From assembly GCA_037576195.1 (NCBI GenBank), contig CM075104.1, positions 8,934,775 through 8,998,774 of the forward strand: a stretch of DNA of 64,000 nucleotides, given 5' to 3'. The notes beneath the pieces were generated by a model. It saw only the letters and a program-made list of their open reading frames with translations, was not told the origin of the DNA and made no database searches. Shown piece after piece: positions 49,294 to 60,713 of this stretch (position 1 is its first letter; each line of letters starts with the position of its first letter). The translations under genes were made by a program, and so were the position numbers. This DNA comes from Phytoseiulus persimilis. Lineage: Eukaryota; Arthropoda; Arachnida; Mesostigmata; Phytoseiidae.

Positions 49294-51416
49294 AATAATA
49301 ATTTCATTTATATCACCGATTCGGTATCTGTGACATATATATATAACAACTCAACAAATTACATAGGTAATGTCATCCTCTTCCGCGGCCCAACTCGGAT
49401 AGGGATGGGGCTTCATGCCAATCCTTCTGGTGGTAGCGCGTGCAAGCTTTTCCGCAGTATTTACACACACAGCTGGATGCGGGGTAGTGGAAGTCACTTC
49501 GTTGGCACAGGAGATGGTGGAATCCGTGCACTGAGTATCGGGCTATGATGTGTCGCATGTCATAGAGGGGCATTTTCCAGTCGTTCGTGATCATCGCCGG
49601 GGAGGTATAGAATTCAGCCGGGACCTCTCTCATTTTTTGGCTAAATATCTCTCTGAACTTCGACAGTGCCTCTGTCGGGGGCAGTTGGAATCTTCTGACG
49701 AGGTCTTCCACAAGAGGTTGCGTTCCAGCCATGGTTAAGACCAGCCGGTTGCTGGCATTTCTGGGTAGTCCCATTGCCCGTTTCGGGAACGTTGGCTTAA
49801 CTCTGTCCAGCGCTGTCAGTTGGCTGGCGGTCAGATTCTCCCATATGATCTGGATTCCGTAAGAAGCCACCGGGGCGATTTCCATGTCAAACAGCCTGAT
49901 GACGGTCGTCATTGCTAATTTCTGTGGGCACGGGATGCTGCACATTGCCGATGTGCTCTTTCGGACACGCTCTGCGACGTGAGCTCCGAAAGATGTTCCA
50001 CTTGTCGTGAGTTCAACCCCCAGGTAGGTGAACTGCGGCACGAATTCGATTGGCGTGTTTCCCAGGTGTAGCTTGTCCGTTTTCCTAAGGCGCCCACCAT
50101 TTCTGAACTTCATCGCCTTTGTTTCTCGGTGTTGATCACTAGTCCGTTGTTCTCGCTGTATTCCATCAGGAAGTTAGCGCTTTTCTTCAGCTCTAGAAGT
50201 ATTCTTGAGTATAGGACTAGGTCATCGGCATACTGGGTAATTTTCACGCATGAGAAATCGAGCATCGACGGGAGGTCACTCATGAGGACTATGAAAAATA
50301 TTGCGCTTAGGTTGTCGCCTTGAGCGTACCCAGTCGTTTGTCGGAAGGGCTCGTGCTCACAGACTCCGTCATCCAGAGCGATAGTATTTGCCCTCAGTAT
50401 GGATGACAGGAGACTCAGGAAACGCTTTCCGACTCCTACGCATGCCAGTTTCCGCAGCAGTATCGACCTGGGGGCGGAGTCGAATGCAGCACGGTAATCG
50501 ACGAAGATGGCGTAGAGAGGCTTTTTCTTTTGTTCGAGGGAGTGCCGTATTTCCGATATCAGTTCGCTACATGCCGTCATCGTGGAGTGTTCGTTTCGAA
50601 ATCCGTGCTGCTCCGGAGGCAGAACTCCGATAGCTTCGAGGTATGTGTTCAAGCGCCGAGCCAGTATCGAGGACAGAATCTTGTAGAGGCAGCTTTTCTT
50701 GGCAATTCCTCGCCAGGACGAGGACGAGGAGGGATTTCCTTTACCCTTAGGAATGACTTTGAGAGTACAGCTCAACCATTGTTCCGGAACGCAGCCAAGT
50801 TCAAGGCACTTGTTGAAGAGGTCAGTCCATAGCGGTATCAGAGGTACGGCGGCTTTCAGGTGTTCATTCCTGATCAGATCCGGCCCATACGCTTTCCCTG
50901 CTTTCGATCGCTCGATGGTTATTTGGACTTCTTCGATGGTGATGCGCGCTTCGAGTTCCTCGGCGAGCAATGTCCCGCAAATGGGATCCGGGGACGGAGA
51001 CGTTTCTGGCACGAACTGCGGGATGGTATTTGCGGAGCTGAGAAGACTTTTGAAATGGCCTCGCATGATTTCTGCCGGGGCGGGGCAGCTCCGATACACT
51101 GGCACTGCTCTGAGGGCCATGTGGGGGAGAGACTGAGCTTGGAGCACCATTTTGTCTTCCTCCGTACACGCGTGCATCTTTCTCGTGAGGTCGATTAGAG
51201 CCCTGTACGTTCTCCGGTGTGCACAGTAGAGATCTTTCATGACAGGGTTCATCCTGGACAGGATCAGTGTTTGGATCACAATCTTGCGAGCGTCATAGCA
51301 TCTTTGGTCGAACCAGATAGGCGATCGGCGTTGCCTTTTTATCGTTTGGCACACTGCTCCGGTGATGCATTGCGTCAGCTCGTTTGCGATTTCGTCCACA
51401 CTAGGAACAACTACAA
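49294..51416 (-). mobile_element. 5'-truncated non-LTR (LINE) retrotransposon
   Basis: A single insertion of about 2.1 kb is read on the minus strand. Its limits are set by the 11-bp duplication at 49283-49293 and 51417-51427. The 5' end begins inside the polymerase open frame, so the endonuclease region and 5' UTR are missing. The 3' end is a short ATT-repeat tail (minus strand, about 49294-49305), not a pure poly(A). The body carries a reverse transcriptase with a YADD active site and a C-terminal Cys/His motif. I cannot assign the clade safely by eye. Truncation at the 5' end is typical of target-primed reverse transcription. Confidence 0.9.
49373..51416 (-). pseudogene. LINE reverse transcriptase, truncated and frameshifted
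   Basis: Two abutting frames join by a frameshift at about 50110. The upstream frame (50110-51416) carries the linker with WFDQRCYDARK, then RT blocks including GPDLIRNEHLK, KVIPKGKG, PEQHGFRNEHST, FVDYRAAFDS and the catalytic ITQYADDLVLYSR. It ends in NGLVINTEKQ. The downstream frame (49373-50113) resumes with the thumb segment FTYLGVELTT and continues through the connector to a CKYCGKACTRYHQKDWHE motif. That motif is a Cys-x2-Cys/His zinc-knuckle-like element often found at the C terminus of LINE ORF2. Endonuclease motifs are absent because of 5' truncation. The copy cannot make a full ORF2 protein. Confidence 0.9.
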
Positions 51417-51427
51417 AAGGAACAAAT
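51417..51427. repeat. target-site duplication, right copy
   Basis: AAGGAACAAAT, identical to 49283-49293, next to the truncated 5' end of the LINE. Confidence 0.8.
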
Positions 51428-51849
51428 GCCAGGACATGTCAGGAACAGAGTTTCAGAGATCTTGTTCCGGAAATCCAGCCTTCGATCAGCCTCGGGGATG
51501 GTTCAGATAGTTGAAAGAGGATTACGGGAGCGATTATCAAGCTTTGTTCATCAAGCATTCCGATCTGTGATCGCGAGTCTCAAGACGGAGGGTTCATCTT
51601 TCTCTGACTTGTCGTTGAGATTCGAGCCATGGCGGGAAGGAGGCAAACCTCATCCATTTCAATAAGAGCTTTCAAATACATTGACTTTATCATCGTGTTC
51701 CTCTCAAGACAAGTACCCACTCGCGGAGAAGAACCTTCGCCTTGTCTAGCCTGGGATTCTGTCTCAGCTGTTTGCGAGCAAATCATTCGAATCCACTCGC
51801 ACGCGAAAACGTTCCTAGGGGTTTGCCAACATGCGGCAAGATCCAGATG

Positions 51850-52475
51850 TCGAGGCTAGACTTCAATTCCCGTAGTACGGAGTACGGAAATTCTTAGCCT
51901 CGGAAGCATTGACGATAGAGCACAAAGACCTTGAGTGAAATTGTTCACCGCAATGAGCTTTAAAACATCGCTTCGTCGTTTTCACTTTTTCCTCCAACTC
52001 CCTCACGGTGCTAGATAGATGAAAATGATGAAGAGCTTTTTTGTCTGCCTCACTTTTCTGAACGATTTCGGTCATGACAATTTTCCGTCTATTCGCAACG
52101 ATTCTGCCGGAAACTCGAAAAAACGTGGGCTCCACAACTGGGCTCATAAGACTAAGTGCGATAATCGGACTTGGAATTTTTGAGAACTCTCGCGGGAGTT
52201 TCCCTCATTTGTATCGGAACGAGTTGAGATAGACGGAAAAGTCTCATAACCGAAATTGTTCAGCACGAAGAGGTGGACAAAGAAGCTCTTCATCACTTTC
52301 CCCTATCTAGCACCGTAAGGGATGGAGAGGAAAAAGTGAAAACAACGAAGCAATGTTTTAAAGCTCATTGCGGTGAACAATTTCACTCAAAGACTTTTTC
52401 GTCTATATTCAATGCTTCTAAGGCTAAGAATTTCCGTACTCCGTACTACGGAAACTGATGTCTGGTCGAGGCGAA
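51850..52475. repeat. imperfect inverted repeat (fold-back), arms about 270 bp
   Basis: The reverse complement of about 51850-52125 matches about 52180-52475 at roughly 85% by eye, with a short unpaired centre. Shared landmarks include AAAGCTCATTGCGGTGAACA, AATTTCACTCAA and AATTTCCGTACTCCGTACTA. Each arm, read toward the outside, is open for at least 60 codons: the left arm on the minus strand as a 94-codon frame, the right arm on the plus strand as a 61-codon frame. Both encode nearly the same peptide, with a CFKAHCGEQFH core. Substitutions between arms are mostly amino-acid changing, so I do not infer coding constraint. Possible origins are a fold-back transposon, an inverted duplication, or the source of a long hairpin RNA. 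Confidence 0.85.
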
Positions 52476-52543
52476 TACAGACGCTGCTCTCTGGAAACGA
52501 AAGGTTCGTGACGCACAGTGATCTGGAACGAGTATACAACTTG

Positions 52544-52549
52544 TTTATT
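52544..52549 (-). terminator. poly(A) signal candidate for GATAD1
   Basis: AATAAA on the minus strand, about 360 bp beyond the GATAD1 stop codon. It is the first good hexamer downstream. Confidence 0.4.
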
Positions 52550-52908
52550 TCAGATGCAATTTTTTGAGTTCAACCCAAAGCGCAAAACTGAGCTGCCCGG
52601 AGCTGGATACTTTGCCCCTATCCACCACAAAAGTCCAATCTTGAGAAAGCTCGCGTCTTCTCGTTCATATACAGTGTACAGGAGTATACAAAATGTCATC
52701 CATTGGGGTCGATCTCAACTATCACTATGTTGTATTTGTTGGCTATTTCTACTATATTCCATAGAGATGCTATCCGCATTGAGTGAGGTCTTTGTTTCTC
52801 GGGAGCTTGAAACTTGAAGGAGAGATCGAATCATTGAACCGATGTCATGGCTCGATCGCTGAAAGTAGTTCGGAGTTATACCAGTCGCGCTACCGTTCGG
52901 CGATAGGT

Positions 52909-54500
52909 TCATTGAGCTTCGGGAGTCTCACGGATGGCTTTGGGCTTCCCAACTGTTGTCCAAACGAATGCTTTGCAGCCTTTCCTCTCATCGAACAGGA
53001 TCGGTTTGTCCCGGGCCAAATAGTAGTCCGAGGGTGCGTGGCATTCGAAACTCATCGATCTCAGATCTCGAGGGAAATCCTCTTCGGGACCTGAAATTAC
53101 GGTAGTCGTCAGGGCTTCATTCAGGTTCGGGAGCAGAACGCGACCAAAAATCGATATGAATGGAGAGACAGCTATCTATGTCGATCACTCCATACCGAGA
53201 ACGAAAGTTGCAGGGTCAAAAGAACCGTCAGTGGGACTTCGTTCTGTCGGAATGAGCCAGGATATCGTCGCACTCAACTGGCCGAATTGGTCAACGAGGA
53301 AAGTGCGCAGTTGTGCGTAATAAATCTCCGAATCATCGCCCAGCATAGAGACAATATCCCCTCTCTGCAATGACGAAGATCGGTCATTAGTGAATTCTCT
53401 CGATACTGCTTCGGAACCTCATGATTTCAGCGAGGTCTTTCGGATGAAATGCCCACGAAACCGGCTCAGTGCAGCGAAGAGATCGAATGGGTAGAGGGAA
53501 CGGAAGTAGCCTCTTTACGGAGCCTCTCCCATCTGTACGTGGATACGAAATGCACGAAATCAGAGAGCCTCTATGCGGGTAGTGCTCATGGAGCAAAGCC
53601 AGTAAATGCGCACCTGCAAGTAGCTCCCTTTGTGCCTCACGTAGTTGGATGTGATGAAATGCGACACTGACGGCGTGGTCTTCAGCGGCGCGGTCTTCTT
53701 GAAAGTCAGAGATCGTCGGTTCTTTATGGCACTCTTGACATACTTCGCTGTTTTCAATCGAGTGGCCTTACGCAGCTGAAATGCAAGACTCCGAGCGTGA
53801 GTTCCTTCCTTGATGTGGAGGGTATGATATGAATTCGTAGCAAGGGTAGCTTCACAGCTCCACAGCATTCAGCCCGTCAATTTTCTCCCTTGTGCCCCGT
53901 TAGGCTGACATGTGAGGGAACGGCTCCGCGGAGCGGAGAATTGGAACATCGTAACTCTCCAATCATGATGCACGAGAATTTAGAAATTTAGAAATGCACA
54001 ATTTTCCTGACAGAGCTGCGAATGTGCTCCGTGGAACCCACGGAGCAGGTTTATCAACAAACCTCTCTTTTCCGCGGACTCGGGGCTTTCGGGGGCGCAT
54101 CATCTTGATCTGCAAGGTCCTCGGCTTCCTCGATGTGATCGCTACCGCTTGGAGTTGTGGGAGGATCACTGCCGGCCTGAGAACGAGCGAAAATCCGTTT
54201 CGGTGATTCAAACTGTGCTCTTCATCAACAACCCAAGACGACTTCCTGTCCTAGGTCTGTTTTCCGAGTTCCGTTGCAATCCGATCTCCATAACGCCCAC
54301 ATCGTTCGACAATGATTGAACATCCTGAGAAGAGGGCTCCTCACCTGCGATAATTCTTCATCGGCATCATCTTTCGTCCCGAGTTCGCTCGTGCCTTGAC
54401 ACTCCACACATATGAGTTCTCCGTTCGTCGAAGTTCGCCAGAACAGAGATTCCGAAATGTGACATTTACTGCACGCAATCAATGGCTTGAGACAGGTGAC
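52909..54500 (-). CDS. GATAD1: GATA zinc-finger domain protein 1 (GATAD1), core exons
   Basis: GATAD1 is a small nuclear protein found with histone demethylase/deacetylase complexes at H3K4me3 chromatin. Exons are 54345-54500, 54063-54176, 53614-53775, 53196-53364 and 52909-53090, with matching phases and GT-AG introns of 105-249 bp. The first carries LKPLIACSKC and a Cys-x2-Cys-x17-Cys-x2-Cys finger. The second is acidic/Ser-Pro rich. The third has TRLKTAKY, and the fourth has GDIVSMLGDDSEIYYAQLR and WLIPTERSP. The last has PEEDFPRD, ECHAPSDYY and AFVWTTVG. The order and content match vertebrate GATAD1 throughout. No ATG lies in frame in the first exon before the finger: stops TAG and TAA precede the acceptor at 54501. 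The start must therefore be in an upstream exon; see the next entry. Confidence 0.92.
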
Positions 54501-54721
54501 CTGGAACGATTCGAGATCGTAGGTTCCAAACGGTGGGATTTACTAATGTTCGCGACCAAACAATACAAGCAAAGTACCGATACAGTTCGAGGAGGAACAA
54601 GAGCTTGTACGTCACGTCTCGAGGTGCTCGAGGTAGAAGCTCGTTCAGTCTGGCAATCAGCTCGCAAAACTCGGGCATCGGGTGGTATGCATTGAAAACG
54701 ATGTCAAAGATAGAAAATCAC

Positions 54722-55427
54722 CTCCTCGCTACGCGCTGAACTCAGGGTCGCATCTTCTCCCGGATTCCCACTTCGACACGGCTCTTCATGCTCAGGAGGC
54801 TCTATGGACTGCGTTTCTTCTCCCGGTGCTTCCTCCAGGGATGCCCGGCTGTCGTCGGGGAGCGACGTTACTTCTTCCGATGTGACTTTCACAGGACCCT
54901 CGAGTTTTTTTGTTACATTCTCCTCAAACTCATCATGAGTTGAGTTGATACTCGAGAGTCTTGAGTCGATCTTCGAGGGCTCGTGGGCGATCACGAAATC
55001 TTCTGCAACGGTCAAGGAGGCAGATTCGATTTTCACTAAATGTTCGCCATTCGTCGTTGCTGCACTGGGCTGAGCTGTTGGATCCTCCATATCTGTCGGA
55101 ATTTCACTCTAATTTCGGATAAACTTCATCCCGCCGCCTCAAGGTTTGATGGGACCGTTTCTCGGGAGAATTCGGAAAAACTCGGGAATGTCAAGATTTC
55201 AACGTTGCGAATAGTTCGAACATTGGTTCGACTCCGGTCAGTTTTAGACACACAGTTCTTTTTCTCTGGCGCTCACCTCGAGAGCGGATGGATGAATTAG
55301 GATCGCGAATCTTCGGAAGCAGGCGGTCGTCGCTCGCATCTGTCAAAGAAGCGACCGCTGGCGTGTTCTCAAACTGAGCGATATTGTCCGAGGCTGAGCC
55401 CCGATCTATCGCGAGAAAATATATCAT
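54722..55427 (-). CDS. probable upstream exons of GATAD1 (acidic N-terminal extension) or a separate small gene
   Basis: Two minus-strand exons fit together: 55277-55427 (ATG at 55427, 50 codons plus one base, donor GAG|GTGAGC) and 54722-55092 (acceptor GACAG, 123 codons plus two bases, donor GAG|GTGATT). The second ends in phase 0, which matches the phase-0 acceptor at 54500 of the GATA-finger exon. Joining all exons would give a protein of about 434 residues with roughly 174 acidic, Ser/Thr/Glu-rich residues before the finger. The known vertebrate protein has no such extension. The exons could instead be a different gene, or the second exon could start at its own ATG (55090). I recognise no domain in them. 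Confidence 0.5.
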
Positions 55428-55752
55428 CGCTAAAAAAATAATGCGGGACTAACAGGCCCCGATTCTTCGGCGTCTACGCCTCTGGATGGGATCCGATTCG
55501 TTGACCCGATCTTTCTAAAGACCCGAAAGCCCATCATGAGGCAGATATCGCTGCACGAGAGGATGAACGGAGCCATCTGTCCGACTGAAGAGAATAGACA
55601 GTTCCAAACGGCTTGCATATCAGGTCAGGTTTAATCAACTTCCTCTCAGTACCGGTCTCAAGGTCCTCCACTTCTCTCCCCGCATCCTGGCCCTGTCGAC
55701 TTTCGCTGGAAACCAGTCCGTTAGAGTTCAGTGTCGATCTATTGAGTCAAAG

Positions 55753-56005
55753 ATGAGTTTCATTGGATACCTCCTCCGCCTGCTGCTTCTGATTTGCATT
55801 CTGCATGTCACAATTGCGCAGAAATGCGGCCACTTGAACCAGGTGAGTTGAATCCATGTTTACCATCATTCCCCGCGAACTCGAGATTTCTCAACATCAG
55901 CGCTCGGAATTCTAACATTCGCGACGCAATCCCTTGCAGCCCTGCAGTGAAGCTGATAACAAGTGTTGTCCCGGGCATGTATGCCATGAGAAGAAGTGTA
56001 TATGA
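55753..56005 (+). CDS. small secreted cysteine-rich peptide with knottin (ICK-like) spacing
   Basis: Two exons, 55753-55842 and 55940-56005, join in phase 0 across a 97-bp GT-AG intron (donor CAG|GTGAGTTG, acceptor CCCTTGCAG). They encode 51 residues. Residues 1-22 form a clear signal peptide with a Leu/Ile-rich core. The mature part of about 29 residues has six Cys spaced C-x6-C-x6-CC-x4-C-x4-C, the spacing class of inhibitor cystine knot peptides. There is no propeptide between signal and mature parts. Knottins include venom neurotoxins, antimicrobial peptides and protease inhibitors, and spacing alone cannot tell which this is. An AATAAA at 56088-56093 lies 83 bp downstream, and an initiator-like TCAGT lies at about 55729. 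I do not recognise a specific family member. Confidence 0.8.
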
Positions 56006-56087
56006 GACCCAGAAGCGGATTGCTCCGATCACCAGAGCTGCGGGGAGCCGATGATTTCGTCGGTGAAACATTGAGATCGCGGAGAAT

Positions 56088-56093
56088 AATAAA
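56088..56093 (+). terminator. poly(A) signal of the knottin-like gene
   Basis: AATAAA on the plus strand, 83 bp after the stop codon of the secreted peptide gene. Confidence 0.6.
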
Positions 56094-56246
56094 ACCAGAG
56101 CATTCGCATGGTAAAGCGAACATCATATCGTTTTTGGTGCCACTCCTACTTCGAGTCATGTCTCTCGATTGAAGCCAGTCTCAAGAACCTGTTATCATTC
56201 TAACCGAAGAACGATACGCTCGCATAACAATCTACATAGTTGGTGT

Positions 56247-56252
56247 TTTATT
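56247..56252 (-). terminator. poly(A) signal of CHEK1
   Basis: AATAAA on the minus strand, about 300 bp beyond the CHEK1 stop. It lies between the convergent CHEK1 and knottin-like genes. Confidence 0.5.
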
Positions 56253-56555
56253 CGTTCCGGCAATTCTAACAATATCGCTCCCGTCTTAGAGATTTGCACA
56301 AGGGATGAAGCTTACAATTATTTTACAGGGTAGTACCTCAGCGCGTTCGGCTAATCGTGATTCCCTTTCCTCATTCTCTTGGGGGTTCTTTCGATTTTAC
56401 AATTATTCGCACTTGTCTCACTCAGCTCTCACTCAGTCGTTCTTTCTCTACCGCAGTCATCCCAGGCAACCGTGCAACCAAACAACGTTTTCATCGAGTA
56501 GTTATGTTCGACTTCTTTTGTCAACGGATGAGATACCTACTTCGGTGACCGTCGC

Positions 56556-58415
<1,860 letters not shown>

Positions 58416-60000
58416 TTCACAGATCTGTAACCACCCTTGTTTTAGATGAAGTTTTTGGTCAATCAAAATAGGAGTGAGCCGTAATAGAATCGACGGATTG
58501 TCCCCAAACTGCTCCTATGACGAAACTAGCGATGCCGTACACTTGTGCTATCTGTAAAAGCGGTGCCAGCATCACAAATCAGATAACCGTTGAAGAACAT
58601 TGGGACATTTCAGCTACGCAGACTTCGTGCCACGAGTCTCTCTGAGTCAACGTCTCCCGAGAGATGAAGCCGGAGGACTTTCTCTGGAGTCGCAGTACTC
58701 TTCGAGGGTGAGAAGCCGTAAACGGTGCTTCGGATAAAGTCGAGGCGCGCAGCCAGCCAGAGTACGATTCAGAAGTCCCGCAGCTTACGTGAGAGGCGTT
58801 GTCCCTTGATGCAATCACCGATATTTCATCCCAAAACACTGTCTCCCCCAGCAAGCTTTGCCCGACAAGTCCTCTGGTTTCAACCAGCGCCTCAAGAAAA
58901 ACAACGGCGGCCCCGCGTCAATGAGAAGGAGCCAGCGTAATTCTGACTCTGACTCGAAGTTGAAGCGGGAAGAACTGCACAAACCTCACAAACAGAAGGG
59001 AAGCTGTATGAACATCGTCCAAGAAACTTGAGTGATATTCATCCGCTTCAGGAAGAGATCAAAAGCCCGCCTATTTTCGCGGCACAAACGCAGCGCACAG
59101 CCGGTCTCCGTGTGTTTTCATTCTGCTCTTCTCCCTCCTCCTCTATCTTTGTTACTTTTTTTCAAACAGTGCGGAACGGACGCTGGGGAGCAACGCTGGT
59201 GGAGGAGATTCGGAGGAAATCCCGCTCTTCATAAACGGCGTTCGCTTGAAATGCGCGTGGAAGGAACTCGCGGAAATCTGGAATGGAGCGATCACGACCC
59301 TGAACGAAAAATATGTGTGTGACGATAACGATGATGATGATGATTTCTGCTCCTTGAGCATAGGCATAGCTTCGAGGCGGGTCACAACTCAGAACGCTTG
59401 CACGGTAATCAGTCCCGCATACTCGATGCACGTTCGTCCTCGCAGACACGGCGCCTCGGAAGCCTCACTGTTGAGATTTTGTTCGGAGGAATCCGTTGCG
59501 CCTCGAGCTGATCCGCGTCCTTCCCGTGCAGCACAGTAAAGAGTCGGCAGAGCACCTTGGCTGTAATTGTACGACCCGTGGAATAGTCAGCTCATGACGT
59601 CAAGTCGTCTCTACACGAGTATGGTGGTAGAGAGGATGGACTTCTTGCAAAATGGCGATGGACGACCAGCCGATAATCCCTTCGGCGCGTACAGGCTAGT
59701 GAAACCAGGGTCGAAGCTCCGAGGTTCACCTCTCGCAGAGGCAGGTCACAGATTAGCCATGGCTCCGCATAATTGTTCCGCAGCCTGAACCTGGCCTGAG
59801 TTTTCCGCACAACTCGTCGAATTCGCTCATGGAACTCAGGGAATCCGTACGAACGTTGCGGATCAAACCCAGCCTCAAGAGTCGACAGCTCTTTGTCTCG
59901 GGGACCGACTCGGTGGATTTTCAGCGGATGAGTTATTTTCGGGGTCAGCGGACGATAAGTTCCTCGGGAAATCCCCAGCTCGCAGCCGACTTCCCTGGTA
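58416..60000. other. intergenic, upstream of CHEK1
   Basis: No conserved exon is recognised. The minus-strand frame at 59592-60134 (180 codons) overlaps the hAT remnant on the other strand and has no family signature. The CHEK1 promoter should be in the first few hundred bases. Confidence 0.4.
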
Positions 60001-60006
60001 GACGGA

Positions 60007-60500
60007 GTGGTACGGACTCGTGGTGTAAATGATGGAATGGCAGTGGACGAAAAGCTCATCATGCTGCATCCATGTGCCAATAACACCGCGTCCACCACCA
60101 CGGGTATCAGTGGCTTCATTGCTCGCTGCCGCAAAAATACACTCTTTCCGAGGTTCTTGGGCTATCGCTGCCCCATACATAAGCAGGGACTCGCAAGTAG
60201 AATACTCAGCACTGGGCCGTCATGAATGTTGCTATCAAGATTGTCAACTCAATTCGCGGCAAATCTTTGCGAAGAGAGCTTTTCAAGGGTCGGCTTGGTG
60301 AGGATATGCCTAGCCCGGTTCTCCGCTCTCATGTTGGGCGGTCGGGTCGGAGCCATTTGCTGCAACGTTTCCGGGATCTCTTGGCCGAAAACATAGCTCT
60401 CCTCGATGAAAAGGGTGCTGAGATCTTGATTCAGATGAAAATCACCCGAAATGCTCCATACTTTTCACGAAATTTCATCACGTCCAGACCCTGTAAGCAC
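60007..60500 (+). pseudogene. decayed hAT-superfamily transposase fragment
   Basis: Two plus frames carry consecutive blocks of the hAT transposase core as found in the ZBED5/FAM200/GTF2IRD2-like group. The first frame (60007-60225) has a degraded counterpart of the CTDGAPAM..G..GF block (TTTGISGFIARCRK). It continues to a CPIHKQGLAS segment that matches the conserved CxxHR.xLA motif. The frame then shifts at about 60222 and continues with IKIVNSIRGKSLRRELFK, the equivalent of the IVN.I+.R.LN.RLF block. A decayed LLHTEVRWLS+G..L-RF segment (SHVGRSGRSHLLQRFRDL) follows. The catalytic Asp in the first block is lost. N- and C-terminal parts and terminal repeats are not recognisable, so this is an old remnant. 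Confidence 0.7.
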
Positions 60501-60713
60501 GGCCGACAACAAAAATTTCTTATGTGGTAGAGAGAGGATTTGATTCATATCAGAATTAAATCTGAACCATCTCAAGACCTAAGCCCAACGCGCGCAATGA
60601 GATTTGCGAGGCGGTAGGGGGTGTTACTGAGGCAATACCGAAAGGTGACTCCGGGACACATCTGAGGGCTGGTCCGGCTGGTTCAGCCGGAAAACAGAAG
60701 ACCCTGTAAGCAC
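60486..60713. repeat. 15-bp direct repeat flanking a 200-bp segment
   Basis: AGACCCTGTAAGCAC occurs at 60486-60500 and again at 60699-60713, and a shorter related CCCTGTAA lies near 61131. It adjoins the hAT remnant and may be part of an element end or a small duplication. Function unknown. Confidence 0.5.

Noticed and set aside
53387-53470. Minus-strand FHPKDLAEIMRFRSSIERIH segment between GATAD1 exons
   Set aside because: Splicing directly from 53614 to 53364 restores the conserved GATAD1 sequence in phase 0, so this lies in the intron.
54466-54678. Minus-strand frame with a protein-like LIARLNELLPRAP and LLFLLELYRYF segment upstream of GATAD1
   Set aside because: It sits in what should be the intron before the GATA-finger exon, overlaps the finger exon in another frame, and a second frame over the same bases is also open. 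No family match is known to me. It remains possible as an alternative last exon of the upstream acidic exons.
55808-56071. 87-codon minus-strand frame with hydrophobic stretches, opposite the knottin exon
   Set aside because: The plus strand has a coherent signal peptide, intron and six-Cys exon. The minus frame has no motif and looks like its shadow.
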